From: Helicostylum pulchrum
Taxonomy: Eukaryota > Mucoromycota > Mucoromycetes > Mucorales > Mucoraceae
Length of the DNA: 64,000 nucleotides
Assembly: GCA_025677825.1 (NCBI GenBank)
Contig: JAIXMO010000045.1
Location: 1 to 64,000 of the forward strand
Reading direction: 5' to 3'
The position numbers and the translations under genes are program-made. The notes beneath the pieces were generated by a model. The model was given only the letters and a program-made list of their open reading frames with translations, was not told the origin of the DNA and ran no database searches. Shown here piece by piece: positions 43,093-55,051 of this stretch (position 1 is the stretch's first letter; each line of letters begins with the position of its first letter).

Positions 43093-46000
43093 ATGTCCAA
43101 CGCTACACCGCCATCTAGGGCTTCGACCGATAACTCACGTACAACTCGTACAGCATCTAGTGTCAAGCTTGCATACTTGGCGTCTACTACTCAACAACAG
43201 CAACTGTCACCGCCACCACCACAACAAGCAACAACGATTATGGTTAATGGCGTGGATAGTAATACAATTAGCAACACAAACCACAGACCACTTGCTCGTG
43301 AACGACCTTTTGCTCGTGACGAATATAACAATAGCAATACAAACAGTAAGCCTCCATCTATTCGTTCAGCTACTTCGTTTGGAAGACCAATGAATAGATT
43401 TATACCGGGCCATCATGCACGTCATCATTCTAATTATTCCAACTTTAGCACCATGAGTGAAACCGCTTTACCTTGGACTACTCGAGATATTGGATTTAAT
43501 GCTATCTCAGGTTTGTAAAAAAAAAAAGGGGGATGAAGCAAAAAAATATTTATTCAAAAAGGTTAAATAGGTGTTTTAAATGATCCATCAAGACGCTCAC
43601 AAGACATCAGTAAGCCTAGTAAATCAGATATTCCACCTGTGGCGCATGCATCGATTTCTCGTATAAAACCTAGCGATTTTGCATCTTATTTAAACCACAT
43701 TGGACCAGCGTTTGAGAAATATCAAAGTAACAAGACGCAAAAAGAAAACGAAGAAATTGTTCCTGAACAATTATCGCCTATTGAAGAAGAATCACCTACA
43801 AAGCACGGTCAATTAAATCGACGTACGAGTAGAAACCCGTATAGTTTACCGCAACATGTTTTATCAAGTGAAAGTTTATTAGATGAAGAAGCAACCAAGA
43901 TACCTCCGCGTGATTTACCCATGCTGGAAAACGTACCGTCCATCTTTTTTGAACCGGATTTCTTTTTAGAGAATCCGCAGGTGTTTGATACGGTGTGTGA
44001 GGGAGCGGATATTGTAGGACATAGTGGGCCCAACCCGCCTGTGTCGACCAACTCGATCTTGCAAGAAAAGTTGTCGTATTATTTAGACACGGTGGAAGTA
44101 CATTTGTTGCGAGAGATTGAAAATAGGTCGTCTTCCTTCTTTGAAGCGCTCAGTAACTTGCAGGCGCTTCATCAACAGACGTTGGATTGTGTTACGCAGA
44201 TTCATACGATTCGGCAAAAGATGAAACAGATTCAAGATACAGAATGTAAAGATGGATTGGAAGTGATTCGGATCCAAGTTCGAAAGCGAAATTTAGAAAA
44301 ACTGTATCGTGTCACAGAGATTGTTAAAAATATTCGATCTGCTCAACCTACAATTCAAATTTTGTTGGGACAAGGTGATTATTTTGCAGCGTTGGATTTA
44401 ATTGATCAGACGCGAGATGTGTTGGAGGGGAGAAAAGGATACGCGGATGAAATGGTGGATCAGGAACCAGTTGATTTGAGCTCGGTAAAGGCGTTGGAGA
44501 ATTTCTCGGCTCAGTTGGATGAAATGCAGAAATCGGTTGGGGTCATGATGCAGCATGATTTTTTGAGTATTTTGTTATCGGATCTTTCGTATAGAATTGA
44601 AACTCTGGATCCGAATGCAGCGAAACAGGCATTGTTGAGATTAGCGGAAGGAAATAATACAGATGATGGATGGGATAATATCGATTTAGAAAAGGAAAAA
44701 GAGTTGCAGGAAAGAATGACACCTAGTACCGTGGGGTTATTAAGAACTGGAATGTTGCCTACAACACTGCAAGGATACAGAGAGAGATTAATGGTGGAAA
44801 TTAAGGATATCGTTAGAAAGAGGTACCCTATCGCAACAGCTAATACTACACCACCTACTTCTTCAACTGACGATCAATCTGGGCAACTTGCAAAGCAACT
44901 GAAATCAATGCCATTTTCTGCATTCTTTCAAATGCTGTTGGATATTTTCTCGACACTTATTGAAGCTATTCAACGTGCATCTGTCTACCATCAATTATTA
45001 ATGGTTGTTGCCGAATCTCAAAAGCCAGAATCAGATTTTTTGGTTTATTTGGGAAAGGAATCAGCAGATATTGTGTTTTCAGCAGCGGATTTAGCTCATG
45101 TTCGATGTGGGAAATTAATGGGATTTCGTAGCGATCAAAATGCACTGTTAAATCCAACGGATTTTTATAGACTTTCAAGTGTGGTCCGTACGTTTATTTT
45201 ACAGTGCGAGGTATTCTGTGGTAGAACTTGTTTTGGGCTGCGTGGGACGGTGACCTCGCAACAAAAGGCGTTTGTAGATCATTTCCATATGGAGCGTGTC
45301 AAGCAAGAAGCGCAGTTGATCGAAAATGAACAATGGGCTGCTAGTGAAGTGCCTTCTGATTTCCAATTGATTGTGGATAGAATTTGTGATGGACGTATTT
45401 CTTGCTTTATTGATGGGACACTTCAGTCACAACACGATGGTGAGAAATCGACAAAGCATTTGGTTATTAATGGACATAGTTATTATGTGGTCGGTTGTAC
45501 GTTATTGATTTTAAAGATGTTTGAAGATTATTTAAAGTGTGTGTTGAACTTGGATAATATGGCAGTGGAAATTATGCAGAAATTGGTAGAGCTTTTGAAG
45601 TTGTTTAATTCAAGAGTTTGTCAAGTTATCTTGGGTGCTGGTGCTATGCGTTCTGCTGGATTAAAGAATATTACTGCAAAACATTTAGGTAAAAGGCGAC
45701 AAACAACAACAAAAAAAGATAGATAGTAACAGTTTTTTTTTATATTAGCATTGGCTTCTCAATCGTTAGGTGTTATGATTGCACTTATACCCAAACTAAA
45801 AGAATGTATCGGTCAACACATGCCAACGAAACAAACCAACTCACTTTCTGAATTTGATCGTATTGTCAAGGACTATACGAACCATCAAAGTGAAATTCAC
45901 GCCAAGTTGGTAGCCATTATGAATGAAAGATTTACCGCTCACGTCAAAGCAATGCAGTTAATAAAGTGGGACGAAGAAGATGCTCAAACAGGTAAAAACG

Positions 46001-46410
46001 CCAATATATATATGGAAACTTTGGTTACAGAAACAGTTCGATTACATAAAGTACTTGCCAAATATCTTCCTATCCATGATTTAAAAGTAAGTGTATTATT
46101 CTTTTGAGTCTTTTTATGTACTTATATATAAATTGTTTAGTCAATTATGTCTCAAGTGTTCCAATCGTTTACAACACAACTGTCTCAAGAAATTAGTAGT
46201 ACGCCTATCAAGACGGAAAAAGGCAAGAACAGGTTGGCGCGAGATGCAGCGTATTTCACGCGTCGTTTAAAGTCTTTACATCATGTTGACCCGCCGTCAA
46301 ATTCAGTTATGGAAGCAGTTGATGGTATTAAAATTGAACCGGACACTTCGTCTCCCAGTGAAGAAGTCTCGCCTACTAGCCCCAGTTCACCGCAAGACTC
46401 AGCGTCATAA
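43093..46410 (+). CDS. VPS54: Vps54, GARP tethering complex subunit
   Basis: Exons 43093-43510, 43571-45688, 45749-46086 and 46141-46410 give 1047 residues. The N-terminal 200 residues are low-complexity (Gln/Ser/Thr/Pro). They are followed by the Vps54 N-terminal region (PSIFFEPDFFLENPQVFDTV, then LQEKLSYYLDTVEVHLLREIE, YFAALDLIDQTRDVLEG), and the conserved C-terminal Vps54 domain (QAFVDHFHMERVKQEAQLIENEQW-like segment, NGHSYYVVGCTLLILKMFEDY, LASQSLGVMIALIPKL). GARP (Vps51-54) tethers endosome-derived vesicles at the trans-Golgi. The last exon ends in a Ser/Pro-rich tail. The assignment is firm from several independent segments. Confidence 0.9.
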
Positions 46411-48685
46411 AACCACTTATTCCCTCTTTATAACTTTACACTCCTTTTTTTTATATAAATAAAATAAAAATATATAACTGTAGTTTTTTGAAAAAAAAAA
46501 AGAATAGCTTGTCAAATTAAGATTTGATGCACATAACAATGAAAAAAAACAGAGAAGTGTTGGCATTTCTAGAGTAATTATTCATGCTCAAAAATATATA
46601 ACCTTCGAAAAAAAAGAAAGTTTCTTAAAGAGCAAGACCTTTTTTATAGAAGAGAAACGAAAAAGAACGGTATTTTTTTTTAAAATATTTTTTTTATTTT
46701 CAAAGTATACACAGAAGGAATTAAGAAAAAGGCAATTGGAAGTATCAAAAAGAAAAATCAGAAAAAAATTAATGAAACAAATAAAAGTGAAAAATCAGCA
46801 AGTTTATTTAAAATCCTAGAAACCACGGAAAGACAGGAACTCTAGATAACATCCACTCAATGTGCAATCACTAAGTATCCGTAATTTCGAGAAAATGTCC
46901 CCAACTATCGACGGTAGAATAAGAAGATGTTCTAGTACTCGAAAAACTCAAGTAAAAGCGTCCTTTCAAATCCTGGTGTTTCAAGATGTGGGCCTCTGAT
47001 CATAGAATGGATATAACTTGGTCTCATCCTTAAGAACACTTTTTTTCGTAACAAAAATAAAAATGATTTTTTAAATTTGAACTAAAAAAATACCTTATCA
47101 CTTAAAAAGTGACTAAGTCAAAGAATCTTAATGAAAAGTAAACCGAGAACTAAAAAAAAGAAACAATTGTATGATTAATAAATCTGCTTTTAAAAATACG
47201 TATTGTTTTGGAATCAATAAAATGATTAAATTAGTTTATAAAAAGTAAACTTCAGTAAGCGATAAGTCATTGTCGTCACAGCATCTCAGAAGCAGAACTG
47301 ACGTTGTACATTAGGTTTCATCATATCAATTTACTTTTTTTTTATAAAACCAAGATAACCAAAGAACCGAAAACCAATTATTGTAGATTAATTACCTTAG
47401 ACACAATAAGCAAGCCAGACTTCAAAAAGAAACATTTTTCGATTTAAAAAAGGAGAAATGGAACAAAGAGGAAAAAATCATAAATGATTTTAAGGGTATA
47501 CTATAATAAAAGAATAATGTAAGTAAATACGATTTTTAAGTAAGGTATTAAAAATATTTAAATTGAATGAAAGAGAATCAGATGGTGGTGCATGTTTTGT
47601 ATCCAATCGATCATTTTTTTCAGTTTATTGGATGAGCTTCGTCATCTTCCGTTCATTCAATTAAAATAAAAAGAAATTGTAAACTTACGTTTTAATAAAT
47701 AAAACCACTAGAAGTTTTTCCTTTTTGAACCAAAAGAGCAATTTTAAATAAACCGAGAAATCATTCTATAAGAAATAGTAAAAAATGTTAATAAATGTCA
47801 AAAAGAATTTATAATTGAAATTAACAAAGAGAAAAAAGGAAAAAGAATGCTCAGATACGAGGAATTCCATTATCGTTTCTTTCCACACGAATCATTCGGG
47901 ATCATGATGTTCTCTTCGCCGCAATGAATTCCTTTTTTCCTTTACTAATTGTTATGCTTTGTAATACTTGCCTTTTGTAATAGAGATATAGAAAAAAAAC
48001 TATCTCTTTCGTCAAAATACCTTCTTCTTTTATACTGATTTATGAAATTAAAATTTTTTTTTCGAGTGAAAAAATTTTTTTTTCTAAACCGTCACTTTCT
48101 CAGAAAGAAAAAAAAAAGGCAGTCTAGAAATTGTTTCTGGAAAGCCACCCAAAAAAAAATTTGTTTGGCAAAAGGAAAAATAAATTTATTCGGCACCAAG
48201 GATACTCCGAACGGGACTGAGTTTCTGCCACCGTTTTTTCAGGGCAACAAAGGAGTTGTCGTAGAAATCAGCTACGATGAAACTTTAATAATGCCATTTT
48301 TAGTTGTTATTTATTTATTTTTCAGAAAGAAGAGAATATACGAGTAGTAATATGATGATCACTCGGTTATTTAAATTTATTTGATTCATTATTATATAAT
48401 AAAAACTAAAATAAAAAAAAAAGTATTTTAATTATCGTATATACCGCATTTTGCATTGTATGTTATATACTTGCGTATACATGTATATTTCAAGGGGACG
48501 GATCAGAGGGTATAATAGCATCGTATTTTCGGGAGGTAATGCAGTAAACCTAATAGCTTTGCTTGAGTAGAAAAAAAAAGTACATTATTTGTTTTTAAAG
48601 GAGTGAATAGAAAAAAAAAGTGATATATATACGTTTACTTTATTTTATTTTTTAATGTCTTTCATTTTACTTTATTAAAATAACA
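46411..48685. other. long AT-rich interval with only weak coding signals
   Basis: About 2.3 kb with no supported gene except a possible C-terminal exon on the minus strand near 46871-46995. Short frames at 48042-48347 are Lys-rich translations of A-runs. TA- and A-rich homopolymers dominate. No repeats of other parts of the window were noticed. Confidence 0.45.
46871..46995 (-). CDS. possible terminal exon of an unrecognised gene
   Basis: After an acceptor-like GATCAG, a frame of about 41 codons reads LKHQDLKGRFYLSFSSTR and ends STVDSWGHFLEITDT with a stop at 46873-46871. The Ser/Thr-rich stretch before DSWGHF looks like a conserved protein tail. Upstream exons could not be resolved, and an overlapping frame (MRPSYIHSMIRGPHLETPGF) is also open. 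Reported as a candidate only. Confidence 0.25.
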
Positions 48686-50743
48686 ATGGAAACAATAAAA
48701 AGTCCATTGACTTGTAATAGTAGTGAAAGAACAGCAGTAGATGAGAAAGATTTGGGTGTTCAGAAATATGATAACAAGCCATGTCTGGATTCTGGATTCT
48801 CAATGGTATCGCTTAAAGACACCACTGAGGTATTCTATATTGATGAAGCAGCAGAGAAAAAATTAGTCAGGAAGTTAGATTTGCATATTCTACCATTGTT
48901 TTGTTTGTTCTATTTTGCTGATTATCTCGATCGCGCGAATATTGGAAATGCAACGTAAAGTATTTAAATGTCTTTTATTTTATTTTAAGCTGATATTATT
49001 ATTATTTTTTTAGTTTGGCAGGTCTTCAAGAAGATCTTAATGTTAGTTTGGGTTTACCAGCGTTTTAGATGCATAAATAGGGTATTAACTTTCTTTTTTT
49101 TTTGGGTTCTAGATGACTTCAACAGAATTAAGTACTTCCATTTCCGCATTTTTTATCACATATGTAAAATACCCTCCCGCAAACCTCAAAAAAAAAACCA
49201 CCTACTGACATTTTATACTTGTCTAAATTAGATTATATTTGAAGTGCCCTCAAATATAATACTAAAAAAAACCAATGCAGCACATTGGCTATCATTTATT
49301 ATGTTTGTTTGGGGTGTTGCAACTTTATTAACAGCTTTTGTCAATAATTTTGTTGGGTTAGTGACAGCAAGACTTATTTTAGGGTAAAATAACGTTTTAA
49401 TGTAAAAAAAAAAAGCGATTTAGACTATTAATCCTTTTTGTAAAAACTATATACAAAACCCCTCCCTTCTTCATAAAGTGCTGCAGAAAGTGGATACATC
49501 CCTGGAATTCTATTTTTATTGTCAAAAGTGTATAAACCTCATGAATTTAGTTTTCGAGTTAGTATTCTTTTAACTATGGCTACTCTATCTGGGTTACTTT
49601 CAGGGCCGTTGACATATGCAGTTTCATATCTCGATGGTAGACACGGTTTTCACGATTGGCAATTCTTGTTTATAGTAGAAGGTGTGCCGACCATTGTACT
49701 CTCTGTTGTCTCCTTCTTTTATTTGTTCGATAACATTGAAGACGTCAAATGGTTATCGACCGAACAAAAGATTCTGCAGGCAAATCGAATGAGTCATCAA
49801 AACCCTGATTCGCATGACGATACCATGAACTGGGGTACACTCAAAGAGGCGTTACTGGATTGGAAAACATGTGCGTTCTCGGTCGTGTTTTTATTGAATT
49901 CAATTAATGTTACTAGTATTACTGTATTTGCTCCAACATTGATCGGAGGTAACTTTTTTTGCTTTTAAATAGATGTTTTTGCTTATAAACTAATTTTTAT
50001 CTTTTTGGTTGTGAAGGATTTGGATTTTCTCCTCTCACATCGCAGCTTCTTACAGCTCCTCCCTGTGCTGTTGCTACAATCGGCGTATTGGCTGGTGGTT
50101 ACTTAGCTGGAAAATATAATCGTAGATCACCTTTATTGGTCATAGGTTCTTTTATCATTGCAGCTGGATATTTATGTTTATTAGTGCTTTATGATAAATG
50201 GGGTAACGAAAAAAAAAAGATACACAGCCTAGAACATACAAAAACTGACGTACTGTTATTATAGCTCTTTATAGCACTTTGTTTATTATCCCTGCCGGTA
50301 TGGGAATGCAAGGTAAATATATTTAAAGAGAAAAAGGTCTCAGATGCGTGCTTTTTTTTTATTCAGGGAACAAACTAATTATTTAATATATTCTATTATA
50401 TAGCTGCTGCAGCGATAGGTTGGTCTGCAATAAACTATCCTGACCTAAATGTAAGAGCTATTGCAGTGGCAGTAGTTCTGATGGTAGGAAATATCGGTAG
50501 TATTATCGCGGCTTATCTTTTCCGGTCAACGGATGCGCCTAGATATGGTACGTGGAGATGCATGTGTGCATATTTTCGGTAAAACTAAAAAAATTTAATT
50601 GTGTTATAGTTTTTGCAGTCGTTTTTAATTTAGTGACAGCTGCAGTTTCAGCATTTATATCTGCGTTAACTGGTTACTTGTTATATCGTGAAAATTGTCG
50701 TCGTGATAAAAATCCAAATGAGACTGTAAGCATAGATTATTAA
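48686..50743 (+). CDS. MFS transporter, anion:cation symporter (allantoate permease-like) family
   Basis: Nine exons (48686-48954, 49014-49041, 49113-49163, 49232-49383, 49479-49948, 50017-50202, 50265-50312, 50404-50547, 50610-50743) join in frame to 493 residues. The N-terminal RKLDLHILPLFCLFYFADYLDRANIGNA is the hallmark of the fungal Dal5/Tna1/Vht1-type carriers. It is followed by STSISAFFITYIIFEVPSN, ARLILGAAESGYIPG (MFS motif region), and about twelve hydrophobic segments, with DWQFLFIVEGVP after TM6. Family members import organic anions such as allantoate, nicotinate, pantothenate or biotin; the substrate cannot be decided here. The second and third exons are only 28 and 51 bases. Confidence 0.87.
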
Positions 50744-51293
50744 GGTGCATCGTATGTCAAATGTACTAATATCTTATTAATAGGACCAATTCAGATTTTT
50801 TTATTAGATTTCGTCTCTTTAAATAGTGTATAAAAAAAAGCTTTGTACTCTTTAATATAAATATTTTAATGATAATAAAAAGAGAGTAGATACCCTTACC
50901 TACTACAACCAAATATGCTCATTTAATGCAAGCATTCTCTATAACAATGTTTAATATCTTCGGGAAAACCACGGCTTACTATACGATCCTATTTGGGAAT
51001 CGAAAAAAAAAAAGAATTTATCATCGAGGAATATTCTATGCATATTTTTCGTGCCTATTGAAATATAGAAGAGGAGCTGTCTGTGGGCTGACAAGGGTTT
51101 TTTTTTTTTTTTTTTTTTTTCAAAATAATCATTTTAATCTTTCCCTATCAGCTTAGTTATTAAGATTATTACCGGTCTATAATAAAGAAAAGTCGTCATA
51201 TCATTAGATAACTAGTGTTTTTTATTATATGATACAATTATATTTTTTGCTTTTTTTTAAAAAAAAAAGAGCGGCAAAAAGTTGGAAAATATT
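50744..51293. other. intergenic between convergent MFS and cystathionine gamma-synthase genes
   Basis: 550 bp, AT-rich, with a 22-base T-run at about 51099-51120. Nothing else is seen. Confidence 0.45.
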
Positions 51294-53348
51294 TTAATTG
51301 GCTGCGTCTAAAGCCGTCTTAAACATTGACAATAATTTTTCTCTTTCTTCTAAGCCGACACTGACACGAACCAAGTAACGACATACACCAAACTGTTCAG
51401 CCCAGTCTAACTCGGTATAATGAGCGAGAATGGTATAAGGGCTACATAATGTGAAGTTTGTACCAAGTGATGGTCCTTTAGCGCAGTGTAAGGCATCATA
51501 AAATGCGGCAGCGCTCTTTTCGTTCTTTAAGACGATAGAGAACAAACCACCGTAGCCGACGTCTTCGTTATCGTGTTTGACAGCGTCATAGTACTCTCTA
51601 GTTGTAAATTTAGGGTAGTAGATTTTATCAACTATTAAAATACAATTAGTTTTTGGTTACCTATTTTTCGATTTTATCTGTGTTTTTTTCTCATACCTTT
51701 CTCGTGATTAACTAAAAAGTCGCACAGTGCTTCTGTATTTCTATTGATAGTACGAGATCTATCCTTGAAAGAACGCGAGTTACGTTCCAAAAAAAGAACA
51801 TCCTCTGGCCAGAGATTATCCTCGTAATCTATCTTTAAAGCATCCTTTAAATCATCGTAATAAGCCCCTTTAGGGTTCAAAACCATACTGTAATAAATGG
51901 GATTAGGTTACCGAAAAAAAAAAAATTGTGGAAAAAAAGTTTTTTACCTTCCGCCCATAACATTGGAGTCACCAGAGAAAATCTTGGTCAAACTACTTAC
52001 GACCAAATCTGCCCATTCAAGTACACCCACGTTACAAAAATTACCAATTGTTTCATCAACAACAATTAAAAACTTGTACTCATCAGCTAAACCACGAATA
52101 CGTTTGATATTGGGCGACTTTAATAACGGGTTAGAAGGTAATTCGCAGAACAAACTTAAAAATCTTTCACCAGATTTTAAACGAGTTTCTAACTCATCAA
52201 TGTCAGCGTCTTCTCCAAGACCGAAAAAGACACATCCAGGTCCCCATTTTTGCAAAATTTTTAAGGTATCAGTGTAAGGGAAACTATAATTTAATTGGTT
52301 AGAAACTTGGTATTCCCATTTGACCTTTTTTTCTTACCCAAAGCATACACTCTTGAGTGACTTGTCACCAACAATCATAGATATTTGGTGAGCATGATAG
52401 ATGGCACTCATACCACAAGGGTACAAAAACACATCCTCCTCGGATAAACCCTTGATGCCACGATCACCCTTCAATTGACGTTGTTCTTTCAAATCAATTG
52501 AGGCGATCTTATTAACAATATCGGTAAGATCTTCTTCCTCACCGGTCAAGACACCGGCAATTCTACGTCTTAAAGCGATCTTTGCATTATTAGCAAACTT
52601 TACAGGTAAATTACGACCGTACCGTTCCTCCAAATAAGTTGTTTGCTCAACAGCCTCCTCTTCTTTTACTTCGGCCTTCTTTGCATGTTTGGTACTGTAA
52701 TGACTTCTGCTACGACTTCCCATAGTTTGCTTTGGCTTATACAGATCAGCCTTCTTTTCAGGTTCGTCATGTTTAGTAGCGGCATGCTGTTTGTTCTCGT
52801 CCAAGATTCGTAAACAGTATTCGGCCATACGAGAGGAAATAATGTCACCTGTGTGCTGCCAGAATTGTTTGGCAATAGAGAATGCGTCTTGAGGAAATAA
52901 AACGATATAGATGGGTACTTTTTGAAGCTCGCTGGATGAATCGATGGGAGCAATCTCGAATTCGGCAATACGAAGCGTACCAGTTGGTTCCTTGTAGTAC
53001 TGGGTCATAAAGGATCGACATTGTTCTGCTACTTTATGCGAAGGGAAAAGCATGCCGGAATCATTTGGTTTACCGAATTTGGCGACGAGGCGAGTACATA
53101 ACTAGGATACAATTAATAAAAGATATGCGTTGCTTATTTTTTTCTGCTAAAAAAAAACTTACTTTTTGGATGAAGGGATGAATGAAGAAACGAGGGTAGC
53201 CACATTCCATTTTTGAAGTGACAATAGGGTTACCTTCTTCGTAATAAATATTGTCTTGCCATGTAGGAAACATGACTGAAATGGCATGAGGAGTATGAGC
53301 TGGAATAGCTGCTCCTACGCGGGTGGGAGGTTCAGGTAAAGCAGGCAT
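51294..53348 (-). CDS. cystathionine gamma-synthase (fungal long form), PLP-dependent
   Basis: Minus-strand exons 53348-53163, 53101-52338, 52283-51948, 51887-51697 and 51631-51294 give 604 residues. An N-terminal extension of about 200 residues, ending in a Lys/Glu-rich linker, precedes the Cys/Met-metabolism PLP domain. That domain shows [38 protein letters not shown], the aspartate that binds the pyridine nitrogen in VVDETIGN and the Schiff-base lysine in [12 protein letters not shown]. The enzyme condenses O-acylhomoserine with cysteine to cystathionine in methionine biosynthesis and corresponds to the fungal STR2/met-7-type long enzymes. The choice between cystathionine gamma-synthase and a related transsulfuration enzyme rests on the N-terminal extension and general similarity. 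Confidence 0.85.
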
Positions 53349-54077
53349 GTTTTTAGTATGAAACAAGAAGAAATAAAAAATGTGGTATAAACAAATTAAA
53401 AAAAAAAAGATCAAGCATTAAAAAGATTAATCTCATCAGTCAAAGATGATATTTCACACTCCCTCATTCAATCATATCGACCCATTAACTGTCATCATGC
53501 TGGGATTAAAAGGGAAAGTAAACCGGTGTTTATGCATAAAACAAGACGTGTAGACACGCACAAAGCGAGAGGTACAGAGTAGGAAAAACCACTAGAGTTA
53601 TACGCAGAAAAGATTGATTATACTGTACGAGTTGTAAGTTATTATTGGTTTCGCTTGGTTAACATAACACAAAGAGAAAAAAAACCATCGTTCCTTTTTT
53701 CTATGAAAAATACGGCACCTTCTTAAAGCTAAGGGAAAAGCGTATTGGCTTCGAGTAAATTGGCAGCAGCATATAGCTAATTTTTTTTTACATACGGTGA
53801 ATGGATCTGATTACGAAAAATATTTGACAGACTCGGATCTGACGTACAAGTATCTTAGTAACAGTGCTCCTTGTAATCTGTATCCAACCAACTCGTTGCT
53901 AAGCAATAATCAGGAACATATGTCAAAAAAAAAAAAATAAGGGTCCCAGTCGTAATTAGGAAACAATACTTCTATTTGCATTAACGAATTAATTCTTTTT
54001 TTTTAAAAAAAAATCAAGACTTTTTATTATGTACATTAGAAAAAAGGACTTTCAACAGTTGGGGATATATTAACCGT
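53349..54077. other. intergenic; promoter of the cystathionine gamma-synthase gene and 3' flank of RRP40
   Basis: About 730 bp without a supported gene. It contains two to three A/T homopolymer tracts (about 53925-53938, 53997-54014). Nothing else is recognised. Confidence 0.4.
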
Positions 54078-54892
54078 TTATAATTTGTTAACGAGCTCTT
54101 CAACCATTTGTTTACATTCTTCAGTACTGAGATATTCTGAATTTAAGATAGCGTTAGCAATTAAAGTTGTATTTTTGATTTCCTCTGAGTTAATCCAAAC
54201 ACGACCGTTCATGCCAACTGCTGTTTCAAAAGGAAAGTATTTTCCCAATAAAGTTAAGATAGGTGTATTAGGGTTCAATAATCTATTTGTATATGTAAAA
54301 GCTTAGTTTCTACCCCATATATTTTTAATCTTAAAAAAAAATTACCTTCTACAAAGTCCAAGCGAGCATTTGAATACATATCCACCAGTAAGTTCACCAA
54401 AACCATCGGCTTTACCGGTCTGTGGGTTGACACACTCAAGTTCTGCTTCCATATCAGGGTTGGCCATAGCTACTCTACAGTATAAAAGTGAATGAAGGGT
54501 AACATTGGGTCTGTTACGTTTTGTTGCTCCTTCGAAGGACAATAAAGGTAAAGTAGCTGAGTGAGCTGCTCCGATATCAACACGAAAGTATTCTGCCATT
54601 TTTGCTGTCACAGTACCGATAACTGATTCACCAGTTGCTGCAATATACTATTAAAAGAAGCGTTTAGTTTACAACTTTTTCATAACTTGAATTTACACCT
54701 TCAATACTTTACTCTCTTTTGATTGCTTTCGATCCACCATTTATTACCGGTTTCCAAATGACGTAAAATACCAGCTTTGGTAGCAACAACATCTTCACCT
54801 TCTTGTCTTAAACCGGGACCTAAAATAACGGTCGAGTCTGTGTCTACATCGATAACATCGCCTGGTAAAACAATACGGGGATCTACTTCCAT
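54078..54892 (-). CDS. RRP40: exosome complex subunit Rrp40 (EXOSC3)
   Basis: Minus-strand exons 54892-54713, 54647-54346 and 54282-54078 give 228 residues. An N-terminal domain begins PGDVIDVDTDSTVILGPGL. The S1-like domain contains YIAATGESVIGTVTAKMAEYFRVDIG with SATLPLLSFEGATKRNRPN. The KH domain contains the GxNG-type loop in AVGMNGRVWINS. These are the cap-subunit features of Rrp40, which together with Rrp4 and Csl4 lines the RNA entry pore of the exosome. Length matches the yeast protein. It is divergent from the Gemin5 gene with 159 bp between start codons. Confidence 0.92.
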
Positions 54893-55051
54893 TTTATATA
54901 GTTTTCTTTAAAAGAGTTTTGTGATAAAAAAAATTTTAGCTTTCAAAAAAAATAGAAGAAGAGAAATATTTTGGATTAGGACTGCGTTTTCTTTATACAA
55001 ACACCATTTGAAAGTAGTTTTTTAACTTTCTTTTGCTGTTGCGAAAAGAAA
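54893..55051. promoter_or_regulatory. divergent promoter between RRP40 and the Gemin5 homologue
   Basis: 159 bp separating the start codons of two RNA-metabolism genes. No defined motif was recognised. Confidence 0.5.
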
